The notes: generated by a model from the letters alone, not told the origin. A stretch of 60,668 nt of DNA from Verrucomicrobiota bacterium (GCA_029556615.1 JAKQDD010000122.1:1-60668); one strand, 5' to 3'. Counted from the first letter of the stretch, positions 23,346 through 32,345 are shown. Numbers and translations: made by a program.

Positions 23346-24688
23346 GCTATCAAAACGCGCGACACCCCCGAGGGCTCTACGTCCTATCCGCCGCTGAGAT
23401 GTGCGAGAGGTTCGGCTTCTACCTGATGGCCGCCCTGTTCGTCCTCTACATGAACGAGAAGCTCGGCTGGTCCGAGTCGTACGCGCTGTCCGCCAACGGC
23501 TGGTACAAGTTCTTCGCCTACTTCACCCCGATCTTCGGCGGGATCCTGGCCGACAGGAAGATCGGGTACCGGCGCGCGGTCCTCCTGGGGACGGCGCTGC
23601 TGGGGGCGGGCTACTTCCTCGTGAGCCTTCCCCACATGCTGTTCGTCGCGATGGCCCTGCTCGTCGTCGGGAACGGGCTGTTCAAGCCCAACATCTCGAC
23701 GATGGTCGGGAACCTCTACCCTCGCGACGACCCGCGCCGCGACGACGCGTTCAGCATCTTCTACATGGGTATCAACATCGGAGCGGGGGTGTCCCCCCTG
23801 GTCGGGGAGGCGCTCCGCAATACCCTCGGGTGGACGGCCGCCTTCATGGCCTCAGGCGTCGCGATGGTGTGCTCGCACATCATCCTGCGCGTGTACGGCG
23901 CGCACATCCGGGTCACGGAAGAGCGCTCTAGCGTCGCTGCGGTGCTCGACGTACCGCTCGGACCAGACTACGAGGACAAGCCCGACCCTCCCGAGGAGGA
24001 GCGCAAGCGCATCATCGCGCTGCTCATCATGTGCGGGATCGTCCTGATCTTCTGGCTGTCGTTCCAGCAGAACGACGGGACCATGCCCCTGTGGGCGCGA
24101 GACAACACCGACCGCGTGATCCCCATGCTGGACTTCCGGGAGCTCTGGGTCCACCACCAGTTCCGGCTCAGGCCGTGGGAGATTCCGCCCGGGGTGTTCA
24201 ACGCGGCCAACCCGACGTTCATCGTCCTGCTCACCCCTCCGATCGTGCTCGTGCTGCGCTGGCTTCGTCGGGTCGGCGTGGTCGTGTCGACTCCGACCAA
24301 GATCGGCCTCGGGATGTTCCTCACAGCGGTCTCGTACGTCATCATGGCCCTCGCGGCGTTGTGGGGGGGCAACACGGGCAGGGTGTCGCTGTGGTGGCTC
24401 CTGGCCAACTACCTCGTCATCACGATCGCCGAGATCTTCCTGTCCCCCATGGGACTGTCGATGGTGACCAAGCTCGCTCCGCGTCGCATGACCGCCATGC
24501 TCATGGGGGTGTGGCTCCTGTCGACCGCTATCGGTAGCTGGCTCGCGGGAAAGACGGGGGCCTGGTTCTGGAAGCGGTGGCTCCACTCCGACTTCTTCCT
24601 CATGCTGGTGGGGGCCTCACTCTTGGCGTTCGTCTTCCTGATCACCCAGCACCGTCGTCTGAAGTCCGCCATCCCTGTGGAGTCCTAG
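23342..24688 (+). CDS. POT/PTR-family proton-coupled peptide transporter
   Basis: 448 aa, about 12 hydrophobic helices. POT hallmarks: SAAEMCERFGFYLMAAL in helix 1 (the E-x-x-E-R-F-type motif), FGGILADRKIGYRRAV after helix 2, LFKPNISTMVGNLY, and the PTR signature FSIFYMGINIGAG. These carriers import di- and tripeptides with protons. The protein looks intact. A complete nutrient transporter in phage DNA is rare and suggests an auxiliary metabolic gene boosting amino-acid supply. GTG start overlaps the preceding TGA. Confidence 0.9.
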   Translation: MSYQNARHPRGLYVLSAAEMCERFGFYLMAALFVLYMNEKLGWSESYALSANGWYKFFAYFTPIFGGILADRKIGYRRAVLLGTALLGAGYFLVSLPHMLFVAMALLVVGNGLFKPNISTMVGNLYPRDDPRRDDAFSIFYMGINIGAGVSPLVGEALRNTLGWTAAFMASGVAMVCSHIILRVYGAHIRVTEERSSVAAVLDVPLGPDYEDKPDPPEEERKRIIALLIMCGIVLIFWLSFQQNDGTMPLWARDNTDRVIPMLDFRELWVHHQFRLRPWEIPPGVFNAANPTFIVLLTPPIVLVLRWLRRVGVVVSTPTKIGLGMFLTAVSYVIMALAALWGGNTGRVSLWWLLANYLVITIAEIFLSPMGLSMVTKLAPRRMTAMLMGVWLLSTAIGSWLAGKTGAWFWKRWLHSDFFLMLVGASLLAFVFLITQHRRLKSAIPVES

Positions 24689-24747
24689 ATCGGACCGGAC
24701 GAGATCCCGCGGAAACCGTCCGGCCTTGATCGCGCTACTCCTGGTGC

Positions 24748-25152
24748 ATGGCCAACCTCGCCGCCCTCGCTATCCTCAACCGCATCAACGCCGGCCTCAA
24801 CGCCAGCCTCACCGGAGGAGCCGTCTCGAAGCCGAACGGTATCCGCTACGCCACTTATCGGGGTACGCGCCCGGGACCCGTGCGCCCCGAAGGCGCGTCG
24901 GTCAGCGTCGCGATCGAGAGCACCTCTGTCACCTTGCTAGTGGGTGGGGTCCAGGTGCAGGTCGAGAAGACCACCCTCACCGCGGCCCTGTTCCGGTCGC
25001 TCGCCCAGGTCGGCTCGACTCCCGCCGGCCCGCTGACGATCGCGCGCGGCGCGCGGGGCCCCCTCTCGCTGCTGGTATCAAGCCCGCGTCGCGCGCGCGT
25101 CTGGCTCCCTCAGGCAGCGGTCGCCAACCTGGCGAACCTGCTCTCCACCTAG
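24748..25152 (+). CDS. Hypothetical protein
   Basis: 134 aa, alpha/beta, Ala/Leu-rich, no recognised domain. No phage-type box is correctly spaced; the 59-nt gap before it holds a CCGGACG/CGTCCGG hairpin that could end the transporter message. TAG stop. Confidence 0.55.
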   Translation: MANLAALAILNRINAGLNASLTGGAVSKPNGIRYATYRGTRPGPVRPEGASVSVAIESTSVTLLVGGVQVQVEKTTLTAALFRSLAQVGSTPAGPLTIARGARGPLSLLVSSPRRARVWLPQAAVANLANLLST

Positions 25153-25189
25153 TCAGCTCGAGGACGGTGCGAACTTCATCCCATCCAGG
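25153..25189 (+). promoter_or_regulatory. Leaderless promoter for the 25190 gene
   Basis: TCAGCTCGAG at 25153-25162, -10-like TTCATC, 27 nt to ATG. Confidence 0.65.
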
Positions 25190-25393
25190 ATGAAGAAGTT
25201 CACCATAAACCTCTCTGACGCCGAGGCGTCTAAGCTCGACCTCCTGGGCGCGGAGTTCGGCCCCACATGGGCCGCGGTCCTACGCAGGGCGATCAACCTG
25301 TTGCTGCTCTACGTCGAGGTGCGGGAGAAGAAGCAGAACCTCTGCGTCGTCGACGAGTCTGGCAAGATCGTCGAGCGGGTAAGGATCCTCTGA
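25190..25393 (+). CDS. Ribbon-helix-helix-like small protein
   Basis: 67 aa. KKFTINLSDAEASKLDLLGA followed by a second helix (TWAAVLRRAINLLLLYVEV) has the strand-helix-helix pattern of CopG/Arc-like DNA-binding proteins. The stop overlaps the PP2C start (TGATG), so the pair may be a regulator-phosphatase unit. Confidence 0.6.
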   Translation: MKKFTINLSDAEASKLDLLGAEFGPTWAAVLRRAINLLLLYVEVREKKQNLCVVDESGKIVERVRIL

Positions 25394-26073
25394 TGACCAT
25401 CCAAGTGATCGGAGCGCACTTCAGCCACAAGGGAAAGGTCCGGGCGAACCAGGAGGACTGGGCCGGGGCACAGGGCGACGTGTTCGTCGTCTGCGACGGG
25501 ATGGGGGGGCACGAGGGTGGCGAGGTTGCCTCGCGGGCCTGCGTGGACGCCATCCTGACGGGTCCTCGTGACCCTGTTGCGGCCTTCCGCGCCGCGCAGC
25601 AGGCGGTGCGAGACAGCGCCTCGGCGCTCAACCTCCCCGACGCGGGGACGACCTGCGTGGCGCTCATCGGGGACCGCATCTTGCACGTGGGGGACTCGCG
25701 GGTCTACCTGCTGCGCGCGGGCCAGCTGACCCAGTTGACTCGCGACCACACCGTCGCCCAGGACCTCATCGACAGTGGTCGATACACCTTCGATGAGGTG
25801 CGAAACCACCGGGTGTGGCACATCCTCACGCACTGCGTGGGGTACATGGACTGCGACCCGGACGTCATCCCGCTGGATCTACAGGAAGGCGACCGACTGC
25901 TACTCTGCACGGACGGGCTCTCGGACGAGGTGGAGGCTGGTGACATCGCCGCGGTCCTCTCCGGTGACGAGGAACCGCTGTGGATGGCGCAGAAGCTCGT
26001 GGCGCTCGCCATGGAGGGCGAGGCCCCCGACAACATCACCGCGCTCGTCGTGCAGGCGCGCTCCGTCAACTGA
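25393..26073 (+). CDS. PP2C-type Ser/Thr protein phosphatase
   Basis: 226 aa. PP2C metal-binding motifs are in order: KVRANQEDW, VVCDGMGGHEGGEVAS, AGTTCVALI, VGDSRVYLLR, TRDHT, CTDGLSDEVE and APDNITALVV. It should remove phosphate from Ser/Thr residues using two metal ions. Such proteins are common in bacteria but not in phages; it could counter kinase-based signalling or defence. Translationally coupled to the small RHH-like gene. Confidence 0.9.
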   Translation: MTIQVIGAHFSHKGKVRANQEDWAGAQGDVFVVCDGMGGHEGGEVASRACVDAILTGPRDPVAAFRAAQQAVRDSASALNLPDAGTTCVALIGDRILHVGDSRVYLLRAGQLTQLTRDHTVAQDLIDSGRYTFDEVRNHRVWHILTHCVGYMDCDPDVIPLDLQEGDRLLLCTDGLSDEVEAGDIAAVLSGDEEPLWMAQKLVALAMEGEAPDNITALVVQARSVN

Positions 26074-26092
26074 CCCCTAGCGGGCCTGTGGG

Positions 26093-26503
26093 TTACGACG
26101 TCGAATCCCGTCGTACCTTGAGGCCCTGCTGCCTTCGGATGTTCGGGAACCAGGTGGAGTTCACGAAGCTCGCCACGTCGCGCTGCGCGCGGGGTTTGAA
26201 GACGACCTTTCCGTTCTCCACCCACAGCGACTCGACGCGGCAGCCCGTCCCGTCCAGTCGGTACATGCAGGGAAATACCTCCCCGCTTGGTGCAACGTAG
26301 AAGTGGACCTCGGGGTCCATCATCACGTCACCGTTCTGCTCGTACTGGTGCGATACCGAGTAGAGCCGGTCACCAAGTTGCGCCACGTGGACCGCCATGT
26401 AGGTGCCGGCCGCGTTGTCGACCTTGCGGCGCAGCACGAGCCCCTGGATGAGGGTGTCGAACAGGGCCTTGGACGTCTGAGTGAGGGGGCGGGGGCGGGC
26501 CAT
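26093..26503 (-). CDS. DUF6908-like protein
   Basis: 136 aa. The segment SHQYEQNGDVMMDPEVHFYV resembles the conserved core of the DUF6908 family found on plasmids and phages. No enzymatic motif. It has a leader with AAGGAG before ATG 26503. Function unknown. Confidence 0.65.
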   Translation of the reverse strand: MARPRPLTQTSKALFDTLIQGLVLRRKVDNAAGTYMAVHVAQLGDRLYSVSHQYEQNGDVMMDPEVHFYVAPSGEVFPCMYRLDGTGCRVESLWVENGKVVFKPRAQRDVASFVNSTWFPNIRRQQGLKVRRDSTS

Positions 26504-26594
26504 GGGGTTCTCCTTGTGGTTATCAGTCGAAGGTGGACATCATTTCAGAGCTGACGTCAGCTCTGAATCACCGAGAACCCTCGAAGGCTCCGCC
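26504..26594. promoter_or_regulatory. Divergent promoters, one leadered and one leaderless
   Basis: Minus TCAGCTCTGA (26545-26554, -10-like TCGACT) gives a ~14-nt leader with AAGGAG before ATG 26503. Plus TCAGCTCTGA (26557-26566) is 28 nt from ATG 26595. The two boxes form a near-perfect palindrome around ACGT. Confidence 0.75.
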
Positions 26595-28613
26595 ATGAGC
26601 ACAACAACCTTGGACGACCTCCTCAACGAGGCCCTGCCCCTGTGGGGGGACGTGGCGGGGCTCATCCAGCAGGATGGGCCCGTCAAGCACTACACGGTGA
26701 GCTCCTGGGAGGCGGAGAAGCACGCCAAGGACCTGTCGGAGAGTCGCTTGGATGACCCGTCAGGGCGCACCACGTTGCTGCTCCTGCGGGGGCTGGTGTC
26801 CCACTACCTCCAGTGGAGCAAGTTGTCGGTCTGGGACCTAGTAAAGAACTACGACGCGATGTCGCCGGTCATCGAGCGGGGGCGCAAGCTCCTCGCGCTC
26901 ATCGACCATCCGGTCGCGGCGGCGGAGGTGGCGGCGGCGCGAGCGGAGGTGGCGGCGGCGTGCGACCACTACGAGCTCACCCCTGGCCAGCGCGAGAAGG
27001 TCCTCGCGTTCGACGACTACGCGCTCGGGCTGCTCTCCTACCACGCGAGTCGGTCGATGCGTCGTCTGTCCCGCCACGACTTCGCGCAGGCGGAGCCCTC
27101 CGCGGAGCGGCCCGGCTACAATCGCCAGGTCTACGAGTTCTGGAACATCGCCTCAGTCGTGTGCGCGCTCGCCGAGCAGCGGGTGTCGGGCGTGACGCTC
27201 GTGATGTTCCGCGACCCCGAGGGCACGTTCCGCAGCTACTTCGCGCTCGCGGTTCGCCACGGGGGGACCATCACGCTCTTCACCGACCGACCGAACCACC
27301 CGCACCCGGACTTCGCCAGCATGACGCGCCGGCCGGACCGCGACCTTGAGCGGCGTGCCGAGCAGCACTGGTTCCCCTACGACCTGCTCGGACTCGTCAA
27401 GCGCGAGGACCCAGGCAGTGTGTCGGGAGCCGCCCGGTTGTTCGAGGGCCCGCAGACCCAGGTCGCGCGCGTCAACACGGTCGGGGTGCCGATCCGTGAG
27501 GTGCGCGACCTCCAGCCGGAGCAGTTCCTGTGGCTCATCCACGTCTTTCGTCACATCGTGGACAAGTGCCTCGCGGGCGAGCGGACGGAAAGTATCTCCT
27601 ACACGGCCAACATGATCCGCGCCCCGCTGGAGCTCGCCGAGCGGTCGGCCGCCCTCATGGTGCCGGGGGCCTACGAGCCGCTTGCGCTCGCCCCGCTCAC
27701 TAAGGCCGACCTCGCGCCCGAGGCGCTCGCCCCTCAGTGGGAGCGCCCGTCGACGGGGTTCAACCGCTGGATGGTGGACCGCTACGGGGCCGAGGTGCCC
27801 GACGTGGTGTTCAACGTGGTGAGCGTGGGAGAGGCGGATCAACTCCTGCCAGCCATGGAGGAGCAGGGTCTGCTACAGCGCACGACCGACCCTTGGGGGA
27901 AGGTCGCCCCGAACCCCCTCCGAACCCTCGGGGCGAACGACTTTGGGACCGCCGCGTCCCTCGACCGCGACCGCAGGTGGTGCGCGCGTGTGAACCAGTG
28001 TCGCGTCATCCAGCGGCTCGCCGTGCGGGAGTTCCAGCAGGACAAGGAGGTGACCCTGGACTGGTACCGGCGGGCCCTCGTGAAGAATCGAGATCGCCTT
28101 GTGCAGGCGGTCGCGGAAGGGGCCCTCGTGCTCCCTTCCGTTCGCTTCGAGGGCTGCTCAGACGACCCGCAGGCCGCCAACCGGAACACGGTAAAAGTCG
28201 GGACGGGCAGGACCTACGGGGATGCCTTCCCTGGTAGCTACGGGTTTATGGGCGAGGGGAAGCTGTCCGTGTGGTCACGGTCAGACGGTGGCCGGTACCT
28301 GTGCGCGGATCGACAGGTCGTGGCGAGCGTCTTTGGGACTCTCTCGCCTACCTGCCCGGAGGCGCTCGCCGCCCTCTGTGGGGTGGAGGTCCGCGACCTC
28401 CCCTGGGGGCTTCAGCACTGGTACAAGGGAGCCCCCTACTACGGCAACAGCATCCTGGACCGTCTCGACCCTGAGGACTGGGTGCTCAGTAATCCCTGGC
28501 TCAAGCTCGACCTGCGCGTCATGGTCGCCCTCTCGCGCACGGCCTACAAGGAGCGGCGCAAGCGCGTCGGGCTCGACCCCCTCGGGGTGCTCGCTGAGCC
28601 GAGGAAGAGCTAG
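26595..28613 (+). CDS. Large hypothetical protein
   Basis: 672 aa, one of the longest unbroken genes here, with no recognised domain. Predicted mostly alpha with a central alpha/beta part; an alanine-rich tandem (AAAEVAAARAEVAAAC) lies near residue 115-130. No signal peptide or membrane segment. It could be a virion protein or a core enzyme too diverged to place. Promoter-defined start, TAG stop. Its last 333 nt overlap, in antisense, the tail of the guanylate kinase frame. Confidence 0.7.
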   Translation: MSTTTLDDLLNEALPLWGDVAGLIQQDGPVKHYTVSSWEAEKHAKDLSESRLDDPSGRTTLLLLRGLVSHYLQWSKLSVWDLVKNYDAMSPVIERGRKLLALIDHPVAAAEVAAARAEVAAACDHYELTPGQREKVLAFDDYALGLLSYHASRSMRRLSRHDFAQAEPSAERPGYNRQVYEFWNIASVVCALAEQRVSGVTLVMFRDPEGTFRSYFALAVRHGGTITLFTDRPNHPHPDFASMTRRPDRDLERRAEQHWFPYDLLGLVKREDPGSVSGAARLFEGPQTQVARVNTVGVPIREVRDLQPEQFLWLIHVFRHIVDKCLAGERTESISYTANMIRAPLELAERSAALMVPGAYEPLALAPLTKADLAPEALAPQWERPSTGFNRWMVDRYGAEVPDVVFNVVSVGEADQLLPAMEEQGLLQRTTDPWGKVAPNPLRTLGANDFGTAASLDRDRRWCARVNQCRVIQRLAVREFQQDKEVTLDWYRRALVKNRDRLVQAVAEGALVLPSVRFEGCSDDPQAANRNTVKVGTGRTYGDAFPGSYGFMGEGKLSVWSRSDGGRYLCADRQVVASVFGTLSPTCPEALAALCGVEVRDLPWGLQHWYKGAPYYGNSILDRLDPEDWVLSNPWLKLDLRVMVALSRTAYKERRKRVGLDPLGVLAEPRKS

Positions 28614-29267
28614 ACCCAGGGTAGCGAGCACGGGCGCGCACGCCTGCGTTCCCGCGCAGCGCGCGGCCGTCTCGGCCAGGGAGGTCGATCCAGGTTCCCG
28701 CTCGTACCTGTAGACGGCGTCGAGGTCGGTGAAGGCCCGATCGAGGTCGTCGTTCACCACGCGGTAGCGGTAGCTCGTGTGGTGTCGGAGCTCCTCGGGG
28801 GCCTTAGCGAGACGACGCGCGATGACCAGGTCGGAGTCGGTGCCTCGTGACCGGAGGCGCTGCTCCAGGACCTGCATCGAGGGGGGCAGCACGTAGACGA
28901 GGAGCGTCTCGTTTGGAAACCGGTCTCGCAGCTTTCCTGCGCCCTGGTTGTCGACCTCCAGGACGACGTCGCGCCCCGCCTTGACGGCCGCTGCCAGGGG
29001 CTGAACGGCGGTCCCGTAGCGGTGCCCGTGCACGACGCACCACTCCGCGAAGGCGTCCTGCGCGACCATCACGTCAAAGTCGTCCTCACTGACGAAGTGG
29101 TAGTCGACTCCGTCACGCTCTCCGCGCCGTGGCCGGCGCGTCGTGTGCGATACGGAGAACAGGAGGTCCTCGTGCGCACCAAGCAGCCGGCGCGCGAGTG
29201 TGGTCTTCCCGCCCCCCGACGGAGACGATAGGACCAGCAGCATCCCGCGTCGCGTCATCCCGCGCAT
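28281..29267 (-). CDS. gmk: Guanylate kinase with an unusually long C-terminal tail
   Basis: The first ~205 residues are a guanylate kinase: P-loop LVLSSPSGGGKTTLARRLL, GMP-binding TTRRPRRGERDGVDYHFVS, and VLEVDNQGAGKLR. It phosphorylates GMP to GDP. Bacterial enzymes end near residue 205; this frame continues another ~120 residues with no stop, antisense to the 3' end of the large hypothetical gene, so the tail may be read but is unlikely to be conserved. Start could be ATG 29267 or 29258. Confidence 0.8.
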   Translation of the reverse strand: MRGMTRRGMLLVLSSPSGGGKTTLARRLLGAHEDLLFSVSHTTRRPRRGERDGVDYHFVSEDDFDVMVAQDAFAEWCVVHGHRYGTAVQPLAAAVKAGRDVVLEVDNQGAGKLRDRFPNETLLVYVLPPSMQVLEQRLRSRGTDSDLVIARRLAKAPEELRHHTSYRYRVVNDDLDRAFTDLDAVYRYEREPGSTSLAETAARCAGTQACAPVLATLGLALPRLSEHPEGVEPDALAPLLVGRAREGDHDAQVELEPGITEHPVLRVETVQDAVAVVGGSLVPVLKPPGEVADLHPTEGGERLRAGRRESPKDARHDLSIRAQVPATV

Positions 29268-29273
29268 ACTACC

Positions 29274-29310
29274 TCAGCTCTGATTGTGGGTGGAGGTTCG
29301 TAAGGAGGGT
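29274..29310 (+). promoter_or_regulatory. Leaderless promoter for the 29311 gene
   Basis: TCAGCTCTGA at 29274-29283, 27 nt to ATG 29311; an AAGGAGG also precedes the ATG but would lie outside the message. Confidence 0.65.
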
Positions 29311-29601
29311 ATGCGTTTTGAGATCCGCGTCTTCGTCGACCACCTGGACGTCATCCACGTGGCCGCAAACCCCTCCGAGTTTCTCCAGACGATGTGCAAG
29401 GAAATCACCAGGGCAAACTACCCCCTGGAGTCGACCTTCCACGTCCAGGGGAGTCTGTACATATCGACCTGGACGTTCCCCGGAAAGTCTTGGGACCAGG
29501 CCCTCGCGCGGGTCGTGAATGCCCTTCGGCACCACGGGATGGACCTCGTGGTCGTCGACGGCACGACGGCCCCGCTACTTCAGCAGCCGGGAGACGCCTA
29601 G
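29311..29601 (+). CDS. Small hypothetical protein
   Basis: 96 aa from MRFEIRVFVDHLDVIHV; strand-rich, ferredoxin-like alpha/beta pattern by eye. The frame is open to a TTG at 29284 but promoter spacing favours the ATG. TAG stop. Confidence 0.65.
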   Translation: MRFEIRVFVDHLDVIHVAANPSEFLQTMCKEITRANYPLESTFHVQGSLYISTWTFPGKSWDQALARVVNALRHHGMDLVVVDGTTAPLLQQPGDA

Positions 29602-29603
29602 TC

Positions 29604-29640
29604 TCAGCTCCGGACGTGCGGGTCCGGGTACATGGTGACT
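29604..29640 (+). promoter_or_regulatory. Leaderless promoter for the RNA ligase
   Basis: TCAGCTCCGG at 29604-29613, 27 nt to ATG 29641, skipping an in-frame ATG at 29632. Confidence 0.7.
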
Positions 29641-30675
29641 ATGCTCACACCCACCCGCAAGCTCGCCTCGATCCAGGTGATCGAGGGCTTCGACCCTATC
29701 CCGAACGCCGACGCCATCCTGCGCACCCGCGTGCTCGGCTGGACCCAGGTGGTTCGCCGTGACGAGGTCGAGGCGTTCCGCGCCTCCGACAACCTCTGCG
29801 TGTTCTTCGAGATCGACGCCCAGCTTCCAGACGGTCCCGCGTGGTCGGAGTTCATGCGCAAGCACGGCTTCGTGGTGCGTACCGTGCGGCTGCGCGGAGT
29901 GCTCGCCCAGGGGCTCGCGCTGCCCGTCTCGATCCTTGGGGAGGGCCCTGTGCCCGCCGTGGGTACCGACGTGTCGGAGCAGCTTGGGGTCACGCACTAC
30001 GAGAAGGAGGTGCCGGACGACCCACGCATCTCGGGTCCCTTCCCGCCGCTCGTCCCCAAGACCGGGGAGCTGCGCCTCCAGTCGTACCCCGCGGTGCTCG
30101 ACGACCTCCGGGGACACGCCTTCTACGTGACGACCAAGATCGACGGCGTGTCGGGGACCTTCTTCCAGCCGTTTGACGGGTCTCCACTCGTCGCGTGCCA
30201 GCGCAACTGGTCGGCCGCTCCTGGGGACCATCCCATCTGGCGGGTCGTGGACCGCTACGACCTCCGCGTCATGATCCCGCCCGGCCTGGCCGTGCAGGGG
30301 GAGATCGCCGGCCCTGGCGTACCGGGCAAGAAGAACCACCTTGGGCTCAAGGAGATGGAGTTCTTCGTCTTCCGCGTCTACGACGTGCGCAGGGACCGCT
30401 TCTTCAACTACTACGAGCTCGTCGCGTTCTGTCGCGACCGGGGCCTCCGCATGGTGCCCGTCGAGCGCGTCGTGGAGGGACGGGAGGCCGTCGAGTATCT
30501 CCACACCTTGGAGGGGTGGCTCGCCGCGGCGCGGGGCTTCTACGAGGGTACGACGCACCGCAAGGAGGGGATCGTCGTCCAGACCATCGACGTCGTTCGG
30601 TCGGAGGCTCTCGGCGGCTCTCGCCTCTCGTTCAAGGTCATCAACAACGACTTCCTCCTCAAGGAGCAGGCATGA
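29641..30675 (+). CDS. DraRnl-type RNA ligase (Rnl5-like)
   Basis: 344 aa. An N-terminal OB-like domain (LASIQVIEGFDPIPNADAI, VLGWTQVV, LCVFFEIDAQLP) precedes the nucleotidyltransferase domain with motif I YVTTKIDGVSGT (K166), FFVFRVYDV, KEGIVVQ (motif IV) and RLSFKVIN (motif V). This N-terminal OB order is characteristic of the Deinococcus RnlA family, which seals nicks with a 3'-OH RNA end. It is the second RNA ligase in the window. ATGA-coupled to the next gene. Confidence 0.87.
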   Translation: MLTPTRKLASIQVIEGFDPIPNADAILRTRVLGWTQVVRRDEVEAFRASDNLCVFFEIDAQLPDGPAWSEFMRKHGFVVRTVRLRGVLAQGLALPVSILGEGPVPAVGTDVSEQLGVTHYEKEVPDDPRISGPFPPLVPKTGELRLQSYPAVLDDLRGHAFYVTTKIDGVSGTFFQPFDGSPLVACQRNWSAAPGDHPIWRVVDRYDLRVMIPPGLAVQGEIAGPGVPGKKNHLGLKEMEFFVFRVYDVRRDRFFNYYELVAFCRDRGLRMVPVERVVEGREAVEYLHTLEGWLAAARGFYEGTTHRKEGIVVQTIDVVRSEALGGSRLSFKVINNDFLLKEQA

Positions 30676-31223
30676 ACCTCCCCAAGCGAATCGTGCTGTC
30701 CGCCGAGATCGGCGCGCAGATCCAGAAGATGCCTGCTAACGCGCTGCCGTACCGCGAGCAGGTGTGGTCGATATGCAACACGGCCTCTCGTCTGGGGATC
30801 GAGGTCGCCCTACACGGTGTCTGGTCTGTGTCCCTCGCCGAGGGACCCCACTTTCCCCCTGCGAAACTCCACTTCAACGCCGGCCCAGAGCGGGAGGATG
30901 ACGTGTGGATCGGGCGTGACGGAGATGTCTCGCTCGCGGACCTCGAGACGGTCCTCCTGCGCAAGGTCGTCATCAAGCTCGACGCGGCGCTTGTCGACGC
31001 CACTGCTGAGGGTCGGCAGATCTTCCGCAAGAACTACCAGGGTGCCTACGACTTCTCAGCCTTCCTCCAGGATGCTCGCGACCTGCTGGTCGGAAAGGGT
31101 ATCCCAGAGAACTTCCACGGGGTCGTCGCCGTGGAGGCCCGCTACATAGACCTTGATGGGGAGTCCATATCGGCCCCACAAGTCCCCACGCTGCTCCCGC
31201 CGTCCAGCAAGAGGCCCGGCTAG
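30672..31223 (+). CDS. Hypothetical protein coupled to the RNA ligase
   Basis: 183 aa. ATGA overlap with the ligase gene suggests a functional pair. No enzymatic motif; helical middle (DFSAFLQDARDLLVGKG) and a proline-rich C-terminus. TAG stop, 4-nt overlap with the convergent TPR gene. Confidence 0.65.
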   Translation: MNLPKRIVLSAEIGAQIQKMPANALPYREQVWSICNTASRLGIEVALHGVWSVSLAEGPHFPPAKLHFNAGPEREDDVWIGRDGDVSLADLETVLLRKVVIKLDAALVDATAEGRQIFRKNYQGAYDFSAFLQDARDLLVGKGIPENFHGVVAVEARYIDLDGESISAPQVPTLLPPSSKRPG

Positions 31224-32308
31224 CCGATCCCCATCTGGCGCAGGGCCTTGCGGTGGCGCGCGGCACCCAACTCGTCTCCCGTCGAGGCCAGCAGGTCGGG
31301 GGACCACAGGGGGACACCGATCTTAGCTGCGATGCTCGTCAGTACCGCCGCAGCGTGCGCGGCGCTTTCCACTGTGGGGGAGTGGATGACGAGGCCCCCC
31401 TGTAGAGAAAGGGTCTCGTCAGGGTTGAGCGCGGGCTCCTCGGGGACACGCATCGTGACCGACCACACCTCGATGTGCAGACCCGCCTCGCGAAACTCCT
31501 CCGTGACCTGCATGGCGACACCAGCGGACACCGCACCCCCATACACTTTGTACATGGTGTAGTTGGCGGGCTCTAGGCACTGGAGGTAGCGAAAAACTGC
31601 GGGAGGATCTTCGTCTGACGTCCAGGGCATACCGGTGAAGAACTTGTTGTTGTAAACCTCGTCGCACAGGACTACGTCGCCGAACTGGCAGGGGCCGTCG
31701 TAGCGAACCACCGACAGGACGCGAGCCCGCACGGGGTCCATCCACTGCACCCACACTTTCTCGCGGGTGTACCGGTTTCCTGACAGGGGGACGTCCATGA
31801 GTGCCACCCCCTTGTCCCTTCGCTGGCTAAGCAAGCCCGTCTCCGTCCACAGCCGTTTAGCTTCCGTCACGTTGTTGAGGGCCACGTAGGCAAGGGCCAA
31901 GTTGTGCTTGGCCAGGCGCAAGCACTCCGCGGATAGCGTCTTGAGGTCGATGGCCTTCTTCAGGAGGTCGACTACCTCCTGCCACTTGGCCTCGGGTTTT
32001 CGCAGCAGGACCGCCAGGTTGTAGTAGGGCACCGCCCAGGTAGGGTCGGCGGTCATGGCGGCACGAAAGCGATCTTCCTTGCCCGGGGAGTCGTCCAGGA
32101 TTCCGGCCAGGTTGAGCAGGCGAGCTTGCGCGAGGTCGCTGTAGGAGCGGCTCGCGATCATCCGGCGCAGGAGCGAGAGCCCCTGTTGCTCGGTCGCGCA
32201 CTTCTGCATGGTTTCGAGCGCCTGGGTAAGCACCTGCGTGGGATGCTGCGTGGGATGCTGTGGAGTTGCGGGAGCTTCGCGTCCCACCAGGCGTAGTAGA
32301 GAGGTCAT
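31220..32308 (-). CDS. TPR-repeat protein
   Basis: 362 aa. The N-terminal half contains TPR-like helical pairs (SDLAQARLLNLAGIL, DPTWAVPYYNLAVLLRKPEA, AECLRLAKHNLALAYVALNN, EAKRLWTETG). The C-terminal half is alpha/beta and unrecognised. Probably a protein-protein interaction scaffold. Promoter lies in the 3' end of the upstream helicase gene. Confidence 0.7.
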   Translation of the reverse strand: MTSLLRLVGREAPATPQHPTQHPTQVLTQALETMQKCATEQQGLSLLRRMIASRSYSDLAQARLLNLAGILDDSPGKEDRFRAAMTADPTWAVPYYNLAVLLRKPEAKWQEVVDLLKKAIDLKTLSAECLRLAKHNLALAYVALNNVTEAKRLWTETGLLSQRRDKGVALMDVPLSGNRYTREKVWVQWMDPVRARVLSVVRYDGPCQFGDVVLCDEVYNNKFFTGMPWTSDEDPPAVFRYLQCLEPANYTMYKVYGGAVSAGVAMQVTEEFREAGLHIEVWSVTMRVPEEPALNPDETLSLQGGLVIHSPTVESAAHAAAVLTSIAAKIGVPLWSPDLLASTGDELGAARHRKALRQMGIG

Positions 32309-32345
32309 GTGAGCCTGTCGATAAAACTAGGGATTATGGAGCTGA
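32309..32345 (-). promoter_or_regulatory. Leaderless promoter for the TPR gene
   Basis: TCAGCTCCAT on the minus strand (32336-32345), -10-like TCGACA, 27 nt to ATG 32308; overlaps the end of the helicase gene. Confidence 0.7.
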
